DNA from: NIOZ-UU13 sp035528395
GTDB lineage: Bacteria > Planctomycetota > Phycisphaerae > Sedimentisphaerales > Anaerobacaceae
Reading direction: 5' to 3'
DNA length: 64,000 bases
Assembly: GCA_035528395.1 (NCBI GenBank)
Contig: DATKYR010000177.1
Location: forward strand, 62,001 to 126,000
Every line of letters begins with the position of its first letter. Position 1 is the first letter of the stretch. Made by a program: the position numbers and the translations under genes. This document shows, one piece after another, positions 23,276 to 32,240 of this stretch. The notes beneath the pieces were generated by a model. It was not told the DNA's origin, did no database searches, and saw only the letters and a program-made list of their open reading frames with translations.

Positions 23276-24454
23276 ATGCCTTCTTATAGAAATAGAGTCA
23301 TTCGGCATTTATATATTGTTACTGTGGGGATTAGCCTGTTTTGTTCATTGGCGTTTGCGGAGTTTCCGAAGTTCGAATATCACCAGATCGCCAAAATCGG
23401 CAACAGAATGGGCCAGACTTCTCTGGTGGACTTTGATAAAGATGGAGACCTGGACTGGATTACAGGCTGCAACGGCGGAACAATATGGTGGTTTGAATAC
23501 AAGGCCCCGGATAACTGGGTCCAACATACGCTCGGCCAAAAGGCCCCGACCGATGTCGGCGGCACCTCATTTGATATAGACGGCGATGGATGGATTGACC
23601 AGGTCTCCGGCCGGGCCTGGTATCGCAACACCGGCAAACCACGCGAAGAAGAATTTATAATGTATCCTAACGCAGTTACAAATAACTGCCATGACAACGT
23701 GGCCGCAGACATCGATGGAGACGGCAAACTCGATGTTGTCGCGATGAGCGATAGAAGTGCATTGTACTGGTATAAAATTCCCGCCGACCCAACCCAAAAA
23801 TGGAGAGAGCACAAAATCGGCGAGGCCGTCCACGGTGCAATTGACCCCGCGGGCGTCGCCGACATCGACGGCGACGGCGATAATGACGTTGTTCGCACGA
23901 ACATCTGGTACGAAAACGCCGACGGAAAAGGAACAAAATGGACCGGGCATAATAACATCGATTTCGGGCAACCCAAAGCCAGATATCCCCTGATGACAAA
24001 ATCATGGATAACCGATTTTGATAAAGACGGTGACAATGACATCGTTCAGGCCGAAGGGGATTGTGTGAGCGGACGCGTGGCCTGGCACGAAAACACCGAT
24101 GGCAAAGGCCGAATATGGACCCGGCACATAATTGCGGAAAAGGCCGGCCAGGACTACCATTCGCTTGCAATGGCGGATTTCGATAACGACGGCGACCTCG
24201 ACGTCTTCTCCGGCGGCGGGCCCTTAACGGAAAAACCGCCGCATAAATGGTTTATCTGGGAGAATCTGGACGGCAAAGGACAAAACTTCAAGCAACACGA
24301 AATCCTCAGCGGCAAACGCTGCCACGAAGCCAAAGCGGCCGATGTCGACGGCGACGGTGACATTGACATCTGCTCCAAGCCCTGGAACGGCGATGAGCAT
24401 GTTTATCTTCGCAACCTGCTCAACCCCAATTCCACGGCTAAAATCTTGCAATAA
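23276..24454 (+). CDS. Secreted FG-GAP/VCBS repeat beta-propeller protein
   Basis: This 392-residue protein has a Sec signal peptide (about residues 1-28, ending SLAFA) and then a run of FG-GAP/VCBS-type blades. Each carries a calcium-loop motif such as DFDKDGDLDWITG, DIDGDGWIDQVSG, DIDGDGKLDVVAM, DIDGDGDNDVV, DFDKDGDNDIVQ, DFDNDGDLDVFSG and DVDGDGDIDIC, spaced about 50 residues apart. These repeats form a Ca-stabilised seven-bladed propeller used for binding on the cell surface or outside the cell. AAAAGGAG precedes the start. The next gene 57 bases downstream is an M14-like protein in the same direction, so cotranscription is likely. The ligand is unknown. Confidence 0.85.
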   Translation: MPSYRNRVIRHLYIVTVGISLFCSLAFAEFPKFEYHQIAKIGNRMGQTSLVDFDKDGDLDWITGCNGGTIWWFEYKAPDNWVQHTLGQKAPTDVGGTSFDIDGDGWIDQVSGRAWYRNTGKPREEEFIMYPNAVTNNCHDNVAADIDGDGKLDVVAMSDRSALYWYKIPADPTQKWREHKIGEAVHGAIDPAGVADIDGDGDNDVVRTNIWYENADGKGTKWTGHNNIDFGQPKARYPLMTKSWITDFDKDGDNDIVQAEGDCVSGRVAWHENTDGKGRIWTRHIIAEKAGQDYHSLAMADFDNDGDLDVFSGGGPLTEKPPHKWFIWENLDGKGQNFKQHEILSGKRCHEAKAADVDGDGDIDICSKPWNGDEHVYLRNLLNPNSTAKILQ

Positions 24455-24510
24455 GAAGAAAAATCTGTTAATATACACCTGTCAAATAAAATTCTTTAGG
24501 AGATGATGGG

Positions 24511-26277
24511 ATGTCCCTGCACTTTTTTCGATCTGGAATTAAGCCGTTAGTGTTTTTGTTTGCTTTTCTAAGCCTGCTCACAATGACCGCTAAAGTTGCC
24601 CCCGCCGCCGAGTATCACAACAACAAATCCCTTGCCAAACTTCTGGCCTCTCTCGCCGAACAGAATCCCGACCTTATGCGGGTTGCCGGCATTGCCCGCT
24701 CAATAGCCAAACGCAAGGTCTGGCTCGTTGAAGTCGGCAAGGGTGCTGAGCAGGACCGCAAAACCCGACCGGCCATGTTGGTCGTAGCAGGTATCGAAGG
24801 CAATGATTTAGTAGGTTCTTCCATAGCTGTCTCCTGGATAATGTATCTGCTTGAGCGATACGAAACCGATGCGGAAATTACCAAACTTCTTCAGACGACA
24901 ACGTTTTACGTCGTCCCGCGGCTAAATCCCGATGCCGCAGAGCACTTTTTTAATGAGCCCAAATGCGAAACAAGCCGCAATGACAAACCTGTCGATGACG
25001 ACCATGATGGACTGATGGATGAAGATGGCCCCGAAGACCTTAACGGCGACGGACTAATTACCTCGATGCGTATCGAGGACCCCGAAGGCGAATATATCCT
25101 CGACCCTAATGACGACCGCCTGCTCATGAAGGCCGACCCTCTCAAAAGCGAAGTGGGTGCCTGGCGTTACCTCGCGGAGGGAATCGATAACGACCACGAT
25201 GAGTTATGGAGTGAAGACGGCCCTGGCGGCGTTAACTTTAACCGCAACTTCCCATACAATTTCGAATTCTTTGCCTCCGACGCCGGTGTGCACCAGGTAA
25301 GTGAGACCGAAACGCGGGCTCTCGCGGATTTTGTTATCGACCACCCCAATATCGGTATTATTCTGACCTACGGCGCCGCCGACAATCTCCTGAAGACCCC
25401 TAAAAGCGCACCACCGCCCGATCGCCGAAAGCCTATGACCGGGATTGATGAGGATGATGCGGGCTACTATAAAGCGATGGGCGAGCTCTATCGCAAAGCC
25501 CTTGGATTAGACAAAGAGCTTGAAGATACCTCGTGCCCCGGCACCTTCAGCGACTGGATGTATTTCCATCGCGGCCGCTTGTCGCTTGCGGCCAGACCCT
25601 GGTCTCCTGCGCTTGCTGCTGAGCTTTCAAAAACCTCTGAAAAAAAGGAAAAAGACGCTGAATCCGAGCGCAAAAAAAGCAACGAGAGGATGGATAAGGA
25701 CGATAAAGATGATGCAGACAAGCGCAACGAAAAGGAGCGGCAGGAGCTAAAATGGTTTGACGAACATGCGCCGCAGGCCTTCGTCAAATGGCAGCCAATC
25801 GAGCATCCTGATTTTCCAAATCAACGTGTCGAGGTCGGCGGATATTCTCCTTTCGCCCTAACCAATCCTCCTGCCCAGATGCTTGAACAAATCACTGCCA
25901 AAAATGCCGATTTCCTGACGACGGTGGCGCAGCGGCTTCCCCGCATCGGCATCCGAAAGATAGAAACCCGCCATCTTGGCCAGTCCGTATATGAGGTCAA
26001 AATTCAGGTGGAAAACACCGGCTTCCTGCCAACCTCAATCTCACAGGGCCAGACAACAAGAGAGGTCTATCCGACACGTCTGATTATAGAGCTGGACGAT
26101 AAATCCTTCCTTTCCGGGACCAGAATTACAAATATCCCCTTAATACGGGGAAGTGGTGGAATGGAAGAGGTGCGATATATAATCCGGGCCTCCGACCGCA
26201 AAAAAATTAATTTCGAAGTCATCTCGGTTTTAGCCGGACAGGTAACCGGAACTATCGAGTTAACAAACGCCGAATGA
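24511..26277 (+). CDS. M14 carboxypeptidase-like pseudoenzyme, secreted
   Basis: This 588-residue protein has a signal peptide (ending about residue 33) and the overall layout of M14 zinc carboxypeptidases. It aligns along its length with the next gene. A calcium-loop insert DDDHDGLMDEDGPEDLNGDGLI and the segment VNFNRNFPYNF are shared. All catalytic positions are lost. The HGNE zinc site is EGND (residues 96-99), the third zinc His (SYH in the neighbour) is Gly in LTYGAADN, and the catalytic Glu (SNELW) is Arg in LAARPW. A Lys/Glu/Asp-rich charged stretch (about residues 370-415) is an extra insertion. It likely binds peptides or partners with the active paralogue but does not cleave. Confidence 0.85.
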   Translation: MSLHFFRSGIKPLVFLFAFLSLLTMTAKVAPAAEYHNNKSLAKLLASLAEQNPDLMRVAGIARSIAKRKVWLVEVGKGAEQDRKTRPAMLVVAGIEGNDLVGSSIAVSWIMYLLERYETDAEITKLLQTTTFYVVPRLNPDAAEHFFNEPKCETSRNDKPVDDDHDGLMDEDGPEDLNGDGLITSMRIEDPEGEYILDPNDDRLLMKADPLKSEVGAWRYLAEGIDNDHDELWSEDGPGGVNFNRNFPYNFEFFASDAGVHQVSETETRALADFVIDHPNIGIILTYGAADNLLKTPKSAPPPDRRKPMTGIDEDDAGYYKAMGELYRKALGLDKELEDTSCPGTFSDWMYFHRGRLSLAARPWSPALAAELSKTSEKKEKDAESERKKSNERMDKDDKDDADKRNEKERQELKWFDEHAPQAFVKWQPIEHPDFPNQRVEVGGYSPFALTNPPAQMLEQITAKNADFLTTVAQRLPRIGIRKIETRHLGQSVYEVKIQVENTGFLPTSISQGQTTREVYPTRLIIELDDKSFLSGTRITNIPLIRGSGGMEEVRYIIRASDRKKINFEVISVLAGQVTGTIELTNAE

Positions 26278-26341
26278 ATCAGCAAAGAAATTTTTTATGA
26301 TATTGCTCCATAGAAAAGAACATTCGTCATTCCGACCGAAA

Positions 26342-26375
26342 CCCCCGTTCTTGCTTTCGCAAGAAAGCACGGGGG
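26342..26375. repeat. REP-1 palindrome nested inside another repeat
   Basis: CCCCCGTTCTTGCTTTCG with its complement CGCAAGAAAGCACGGGGG. It interrupts a GTCATTCCGACCGAA/GCGGAGGAATCT element, with GAA repeated at both junctions. Confidence 0.85.
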
Positions 26376-26471
26376 TGAAGCGGAGGAATCTATTAAAAAC
26401 AGGTGTCTCGGCTCGCTTGAAATTACTTCTATAATGTTTTCTAAAAAGAATTATGGTATTAGAGGTTTCTC

Positions 26472-28256
26472 ATGAAGCGGAAAATAAAGTTTAAGATTCA
26501 CATCGCCGTTTTACTTTCTTCATTTCTCGTCCTGACACTTGCCGAAGCAGGCCTTGCCCAGGCTCGCATTCGCAAACCGAGAGCCGACAATCCGGCAAAG
26601 CATTCGTTTCCAGCGCTGGGCATCACGGCCGAACGCAAGGTCCAGGTGGCATGGAACCGGTTTTACGACCATGCCGGGCTGGGGGCAATCCTCGCCCGAA
26701 TCCACAAAGTCTTCCCCGAGCTGACCCGCCTCTATTCCATCGGCAAATCAACCGAAGGCCGGGATATTTGGTGCCTTGAAGTCACGGCACTTAACGTCGG
26801 CGATCCCGACCGCAAGCCGGGAATGTATATTGACGGCAACATTCACGGCAACGAGGTCCAGGCCGGCGAGACCGTGGCCTATACAGCCTGGTATCTTTGC
26901 CACCAGTACGGAAAGCTCGAAAAAGTAACCGCTCTGCTCGATGACCGTGTCTTCTATCTGATACCCACCATTAATCCCGATGGTCGCGATTCCTGGCTTC
27001 AACGTGGCGGTTACGCGCGGTCCGGCATGGATCCGACGGACAACGACCGCGATGGCCTCGCCGATGAAGATGATTACGAGGACCTCAACGGGGACGGCCT
27101 TATCACGATGATGCGCATAAAAGACCCCCACGGCCGGTTCAAGCTGCACCCCGATTACCCTCAATACTTGATGGTCAGAGCCAAACCGGGCGAGCTCGGA
27201 GAGTATGAATATCTTGGCTGGGAAGGAATCGACAATGATGGCGACGGCAGCATCAATGAAGACAGTCGTGGCGGTTATGACATGAATCGGAACTGGGCAT
27301 ACGATTGGCAGCCGGATTATATTCAACGCGGGGCCAAGGAATATCCCTTCTCGCAGCCGGAAACCCGTGCGGTGTCCGAGTTCGTTCTGGCCCATCCCAA
27401 TATCGCAGCGGCCCAGTCGTATCACAACTCCGGCGGTATGATTCTGCGAACTCCGGGCCGTGAAGGCGGCGAGATGAAAAGCCAGGATGATAGAGTACTG
27501 GGACTTATCGCCGAGCGAGGAGAAAAAATCATCCCCTTTTACCGCTCGATGATTATATGGAAGGACCTCTATACAACCTGGGGAAGCGAGCTGGATTGGC
27601 TTTATGGAGGACGGGGTATTCTTTCCTTCTCAAACGAGTTATGGACATCCAAAAACCTGTATAAAACCCCGGATTCACCTTCGGATGAGCAGGAGGCCGA
27701 ATTTATCGAATATGTGCTGATGGGCGAAGCTGCTGTCCCCTGGCGGGAATATGAGCACCCGACCTATGGCACGATTGAAATTGGAGGCGAGAAAAAAGAA
27801 TGGGGCCGTGTGCCGCCCTCATTCCTGCTCGAAGAGGAGCTTCACCGCAATATGGCTTTTACGCTCTATCATGCCGATATGATGCCGCTGCTCAAAATCA
27901 GCGAAGTGAATGTGGAGAAGCTTGCCGATAACTTATTCAAGATCTGGGTAACCATCGAGAACCAGCGTCTGATCCCCTCCAGAACGGCTCAGGATGTGGC
28001 TCATCATATCAGTTCGCCAGATATTGTCTCTATTCAGGGTGGTGACATTCGTGCCCTCTCGGGCGGGCAGGTTACGGACCGGTACTTCAAGCGCGTCCGG
28101 GCAGTCGAACGCCGTCCCGAACGAGTGGAGCTGGATACCATCGACGGTATGAGCGCTGTACGTGTACAATTTGTCATCGAGGGAAAAGGAAAGTTTACCG
28201 TGACGGTCGATTCAGCTAAAGGCGGTTCGCTTAAGGAAACTCGATTACTACCTTAA
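26472..28256 (+). CDS. Secreted M14-family zinc carboxypeptidase
   Basis: This 594-residue protein has a signal peptide (about residues 1-30, ending GLAQA). The zinc motif HGNE occurs in DGNIHGNEVQAGE (His125, Glu128), with a third ligand in SYHNSGG (His318). A substrate-binding segment is DMNRNWAYDWQP, and the catalytic Glu389 lies in SFSNELW, so it should be active. A dockerin/EF-hand-like calcium loop (DNDRDGLADEDDYEDLNGDGLI) lies within the domain, followed by a C-terminal beta domain after about residue 470. It removes C-terminal residues from extracellular peptides or cell-wall material. It forms a tandem pair with an inactive paralogue upstream. Confidence 0.9.
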   Translation: MKRKIKFKIHIAVLLSSFLVLTLAEAGLAQARIRKPRADNPAKHSFPALGITAERKVQVAWNRFYDHAGLGAILARIHKVFPELTRLYSIGKSTEGRDIWCLEVTALNVGDPDRKPGMYIDGNIHGNEVQAGETVAYTAWYLCHQYGKLEKVTALLDDRVFYLIPTINPDGRDSWLQRGGYARSGMDPTDNDRDGLADEDDYEDLNGDGLITMMRIKDPHGRFKLHPDYPQYLMVRAKPGELGEYEYLGWEGIDNDGDGSINEDSRGGYDMNRNWAYDWQPDYIQRGAKEYPFSQPETRAVSEFVLAHPNIAAAQSYHNSGGMILRTPGREGGEMKSQDDRVLGLIAERGEKIIPFYRSMIIWKDLYTTWGSELDWLYGGRGILSFSNELWTSKNLYKTPDSPSDEQEAEFIEYVLMGEAAVPWREYEHPTYGTIEIGGEKKEWGRVPPSFLLEEELHRNMAFTLYHADMMPLLKISEVNVEKLADNLFKIWVTIENQRLIPSRTAQDVAHHISSPDIVSIQGGDIRALSGGQVTDRYFKRVRAVERRPERVELDTIDGMSAVRVQFVIEGKGKFTVTVDSAKGGSLKETRLLP

Positions 28257-28508
28257 TCATATTAGTATAGGTGTGTCAAAATATTGATAATGAGACGTTA
28301 AGTTCGTATCTTTGTGACTATTCCGGCTAAAAAAAACTTCGAAAAGTGACTAAAAAGACTTAAATTTTCTTGACAGACTTGATACATTATTAGAAATAAC
28401 ACTCAGTGGCGCAGCTGAGGAGGAGCCAATTAGAGGTCCCAGTGGCTATTGATAAGCAGAGGCCGGCTTTTTGTCTGGACTTCTGTAAGTATTAAGGAGG
28501 ACACACTT

Positions 28509-29426
28509 GTGAAGAAGTTGAACCGGCTATCAGCATTTCCCGTGCTGTTTGTCACGGCATTGCTCATGACTTTTGGTGTTGGACGCTTTGCAATTGCAAA
28601 AGATGGAACCACGGTGGAAGTTGACGTGCTTGCCCCATCGGTCTAGGTTGAGTTGGTAACCCCGTTAGGCGTGGAATTAGTGCAACTGAGCGGTCCACTG
28701 AAACAGCACGTCCATTTTGAGGGCCCTGACCAGGGCGATGCAGATGATAATGACACCGATGGGCTGGACGAAGTCTCGGCTGAGATAGTGGAAATGGACC
28801 TGATAGGGACGAGTCCGTCGTTGGGTGAGGTGCGCTTGTATGTCCACTCCAAAATACCCTCGTTGGGCCAGATCAGGGAGCAGGTTAACAACACGCCGGG
28901 CGTGCTGGACATACCACCATTCACACCAGCCGGCATGGCCGACAGCTTCTTCGATGTGTTCTTCCGGATTGAGCTGCCCGACCTCGGACAGTCTTTCTTT
29001 GCGGCTCAGCCGAAGCGATTGACTGGCGTGATTACACACAAGCCCCCGGCACCATGCGATAGCTACGAGAACCATGACCAGACTCCAATCATAGATCCTG
29101 ACGGCAATTCGACTGGCTATTTCATGGGCACAATGAGGTTAGAAATCGCATGCGAGGACGATTGTGATTGGGATCCGGGCGATGCGTACAAGATGCACTG
29201 GCCGCAGTTGCCTGATCTTAGCAACGTCAGCGCTTCCACCCTCCGTAGCAGAGCTACTGCAGAGGACGGTCAGTTCCAGGCGGATTTTCCCGGAGCAAGA
29301 CATGCTCTACGCATATCGCCAACCTTGTTCCAGCCAGGCGTATTCGTGGCTGGTGATGCAGGTGCCGGCAACTTTTTTGAGTCGTTCGCGCCGGTCGGGC
29401 GAGAGCTTCGTCCAGGAGGCGCTTAA
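28509..29426 (+). pseudogene. Secreted protein gene with amber codon and overlapped 3' end
   Basis: A GTG start at 28509 follows a perfect AAGGAGG. The signal peptide is KKLNRLSAFPVLFVTALLM...FAIAKDG. At codon 46 the frame meets TAG (28644-28646), then stays open in the same phase for 260 codons with normal composition (VELVTPLGVELVQLSGP...HFEGPDQGDADDNDTDGLDE). The 3' 120 bases overlap the C-terminal codons of the convergent aldo/keto reductase and read as unlikely protein, so the original end was probably lost. I do not recognise the domain; the acidic DADDNDTDG looks calcium-binding. Best explained as a decaying gene, with readthrough an alternative. Confidence 0.55.
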
Positions 29427-30422
29427 GTTCTCTCGGACCTGGTCAAGGGTGTGGACTCCACAGGTGCAGATGTCAACCAGTTTGTTCTCCAGCACGAAGG
29501 CAATCAAGTCACGGGGCAGGCCGGCGTCGGCGCCTTTGAGATCGCGATTTTCCAGGAGAGCACCGCGGACGAAGGGCTTGATGGTAATCACTCCTAATCC
29601 CTTTTTCTTGGCCGCCGGCAGCAGCTCTTCCGCAGCGCGATGCCGCACATTGTAGGGTATTGAGCAAGTGTCGAAGTAGTCACCAAACTTCTCAAACGCC
29701 TCTAAGAACAGTTCGGGCGTGAAGTGGCAGCCGAATCCGGTAAACCGAATCTTTCCCTGCTGTTTTAGTTTGTCGAGCGCTTCGATTGAGTATGACATGT
29801 CCCAATAGCCGGACTGCGGTGTGTCATTGGCGGTATTGCAGAGCAGGCAGAGGTCAACATAATCGGTTTGCCACAGCTTCAGGCGGTCCTCAGTCCACTT
29901 GTATATCTCCTGTTTGTCGGCTTCGATGCCCTTCATTTTGTGGGAAACTCGGATGGAGACGATGACTTTATCTCGCGCTTTCAGCCTTTTGAGCGCCTCG
30001 CCGGGCACGCTGGATTCTTCCAGTGCTGTGCAGGAATCGAGGAAATTCACTCCCATTTCCATCCCCTCGGCAATCATCCGGACGGCCTCGTCGATAGTAG
30101 GCCTGCGATATCCTCCCTGGCCATCAGGGGCCTGCTTGTACGCCCAGCTATGGCCTCCAATTCCGATTTCAGAGATGCGCAGACCGGTTTTGCCGAGAAC
30201 CCGATACTTCACCTTGCGGTCAGTCGTTTTCGAGCTGCCCGTTTCTGACGCCAATACCGACTGTGCATCACCTAAAAACGGTGCCGCTATTCCTCCAGCC
30301 ATACCGAGCCCGAACTGTTTAAGGAATTGCCTGCGTGTCGAGCCGCCCATCCTTCGTAGTCCCGATTTTATCGGGACGGAGGATGGAGCTTTTCTCTGGT
30401 GTTTCGATATGCGTTCGGTCAT
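29307..30422 (-). CDS. Tat-exported aldo/keto reductase
   Basis: The ATG at 30422 has GGAGG nine bases upstream and gives 371 residues. The twin-arginine signal is STRRQFLKQFGLGMAGG, preceded by about 20 residues (RKAPSSVPIKSGLRRMGG) encoded by an inserted palindrome. The AKR barrel has KYRVLGKTGLRISEIGIGGHSW, and the catalytic DSCTALEESS replaces the usual D-x-A-x-x-Y/G, so the catalytic Tyr is not obvious. It also has KVIVSIRVSHK, TDYVDLCLL and the late VITIKPFVRGALL. It would act on carbonyl compounds in the periplasm or be an oxidoreductase of sugar metabolism. Its stop codon lies inside the degraded gene on the other strand. Confidence 0.8.
   Translation of the reverse strand: MTERISKHQRKAPSSVPIKSGLRRMGGSTRRQFLKQFGLGMAGGIAAPFLGDAQSVLASETGSSKTTDRKVKYRVLGKTGLRISEIGIGGHSWAYKQAPDGQGGYRRPTIDEAVRMIAEGMEMGVNFLDSCTALEESSVPGEALKRLKARDKVIVSIRVSHKMKGIEADKQEIYKWTEDRLKLWQTDYVDLCLLCNTANDTPQSGYWDMSYSIEALDKLKQQGKIRFTGFGCHFTPELFLEAFEKFGDYFDTCSIPYNVRHRAAEELLPAAKKKGLGVITIKPFVRGALLENRDLKGADAGLPRDLIAFVLENKLVDICTCGVHTLDQVRENLSASWTKLSPDRRERLKKVAGTCITSHEYAWLEQGWRYA
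30347..30386. repeat. 40-base palindrome inside the aldo/keto reductase signal region
   Basis: Arms CCATCCT/AGGATGG and TCCCGAT/ATCGGGA enclose short mismatches. The reverse strand is read as SSVPIKSGLRRMG in front of the twin-arginine motif. It is intact and nearly perfect. Confidence 0.85.
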
Positions 30423-30562
30423 TCTATATGTCCTCCAAACATTTTGGTATCTGTACCAAGATTCTACCCCATTCTTCTCTGGGTTGCAAGGGATTCTTCG
30501 GTCTAAGTCGATACGAGGAGAAAAGTGCCCGGCCATTGTCTTGAAGCTCGGAGACTAAATGG

Positions 30563-31408
30563 CTAAAATCTCCAAACGAAGCCTACACTAAGCGCATCAG
30601 CCGCCGCTGTTTGCTGGTACTCGATGTTGAAAGAACAGTTTTCGGCAATGTCCACCTTGGCGCCAATATAACCACCGAAATTCAAACTCTCATCGAGATC
30701 CCAAGAGTATTTCGAAGTTAAAAGACCTCCTCCACTTGCCTCGCTAAATTCATCGTCCAAATCGCCAACGACGAAGTGGAAGAACGGACCGCCATAAATC
30801 GAAATATGGTCTGCCAATTTATACGTGGGGCCTACTGCGACCTGGATCTCCGTAATACTCATCTCAACGAAGTCAGCCGCTGCCCAGTGCGCTGCATTTA
30901 GTTGCCCGTCAAATTCAGCCCAATTAGCTTGAAACAGTCCGCCTAATTTCAGTTTGTCATTTTCGTAAAAGGTTGCCTTGATACCACAGCCAACGGTGAA
31001 GTCAGCGTGGTTATCAAATTTTTCTGCGTCTTCCCAAATCGAGTCGCCAAACGTAGCGGTTGTTGCCCCCAGACGCAAAAAAACATCCAAACCGTCGATG
31101 ATGCCATATCCAAGGTTGAAATAGGCCTTATTTGTCTTGAAATTTTTGAGTGTCAAGGGATCCGCATTCCCTGAGTCGTAAAACACACCATCAAGCTGCT
31201 CGATCCAAATACCATTGTTCAATTTCAAGTCCATCGTGCCGTATGAGTATTCAATCCCTTCTTCAAACTGCCCCTGTCTAAGATCGGCCGTTGGGGGCCC
31301 CATCGGGTCCAGGGCAAAGGCAGCCGAGCGGCCTGCCATAAGCACAAAACCTAACAACCAAATACTCCTGCTATTTCCGGCCTTTGATAAAAACGTTACC
31401 CTTTTCAT
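30563..31408 (-). CDS. Outer-membrane beta-barrel protein
   Basis: This 281-residue protein starts at an ATG at 31408 with AGAGGAG upstream; a longer reading to 31492 has none. A signal peptide ends near AAFA-LDP (about residue 31). The rest alternates polar and aromatic residues in strands such as KAYFNLGYGIIDGLDVFLRLGATTATFG and HISIYGGPFFHFVVGDL, ending in LSVGFVWRF. A terminal Phe after alternating hydrophobics is the recognition signal of the outer-membrane assembly machinery. No larger family is recognised; similar proteins in planctomycetes are annotated as porin-like. It lies between the aldo/keto reductase and a mobile-element-rich gap, apparently alone. Confidence 0.8.
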   Translation of the reverse strand: MKRVTFLSKAGNSRSIWLLGFVLMAGRSAAFALDPMGPPTADLRQGQFEEGIEYSYGTMDLKLNNGIWIEQLDGVFYDSGNADPLTLKNFKTNKAYFNLGYGIIDGLDVFLRLGATTATFGDSIWEDAEKFDNHADFTVGCGIKATFYENDKLKLGGLFQANWAEFDGQLNAAHWAAADFVEMSITEIQVAVGPTYKLADHISIYGGPFFHFVVGDLDDEFSEASGGGLLTSKYSWDLDESLNFGGYIGAKVDIAENCSFNIEYQQTAAADALSVGFVWRF

Positions 31409-31771
31409 ATTTAATCTCCTCTCTTTTTCTTTAACCATAAAAAATTGATTACACTCAGTGGCTGCGAAGTAACTGTCATCATCGGCGTCCACTCATATAA
31501 GGCATCTCACCATAAAAAGGTAACGTACTTGTCGAGAGATTTTCTTGCACTGCGGCGTGACATCTCCTGTGTGATTGAGTTACGGTACGAAGCTGCTCTG
31601 CTTAGAACCTGCTTTTAACAAACTGCCTATTGAAGACCTAATATTTTTTATGCCATACATTCCGTTACCAACCGTTAAGTTGCTGCCTTTTATATATAGA
31701 GCTTTGGAACACGGCTGTATCAGAATGATGCAGCCGAAATAGGTGGTACGAAAAGACGGGAGGTTTCGGAC

Positions 31772-31909
31772 ATGAGAGTACTGCGATTCATACAGAAATG
31801 GCTGTGTAAATTCTGGGCTTCGGGCGTGAGCTTATCGACGGGAATTGACTCACATAAATGGGAAAGTAAAATCGAGATCTTGGGTCGTTTGTCGAACAAG
31901 TGCTATTAA
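31772..31909 (+). CDS. Small open frame (45 codons) ended by a MITE
   Basis: The frame encodes MRVLRFIQKWLCKFWASGV and continues to a TAA supplied by the left inverted repeat of the element starting at 31906. A GGGAGG site lies eight bases before the ATG. The N-terminal helix is amphipathic and basic. It may be the truncated start of an older gene. No homology is recognised. Confidence 0.3.
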   Translation: MRVLRFIQKWLCKFWASGVSLSTGIDSHKWESKIEILGRLSNKCY

Positions 31910-32052
31910 GAGCCTATCTGAATAATCCTTCGTCCTTTGTCATTCTGAGGCGAAGCCGAAGAATCTGGCCAACGAAGAGGAGATTCTTCACTTCGCTACG
32001 CTCCATTCAGAATGACAGGCGAGAGCAAATAGTTATTCGGATAGGCTCTTAA
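31906..32052. mobile_element. MITE-like element with 19-base terminal inverted repeats
   Basis: The ends TAAGAGCCTATCTGAATAA (31907-31925) and TTATTCGGATAGGCTCTTA (32033-32051) are inverted repeats with one mismatch. Between them lies an inner inverted repeat GTCATTCTGAGGCGAAGCC...CATTCAGAATGAC. There is no coding capacity. The structure is that of a short non-autonomous element. The rest of the 31409-32240 gap shows no gene apart from the small frame at 31772. Confidence 0.75.
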
Positions 32053-32240
32053 TGCTAAGGTAGAACAAGCTGGATGAGAGGGGAAGACACGGCAGACTAA
32101 ACAAAATATTGTACGAAATGCTTCTCTAATCTGCCAAATCTGGTAAAATCATCACACATAGTCTCGGCGGCGTAGCTGAGCAATGCCTATCTGAGAAATA
32201 TCGGTTAGGGACTTTCAACAAATCCAGACGAGGTTTTGAA

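Noticed and set aside
29164..29655. A plus-strand gene overlapping the aldo/keto reductase end (163 codons)
   Set aside because: It is the antisense of the AKR coding sequence and of the degraded secreted-protein gene, with Ser/Arg-rich composition and no ribosome site.
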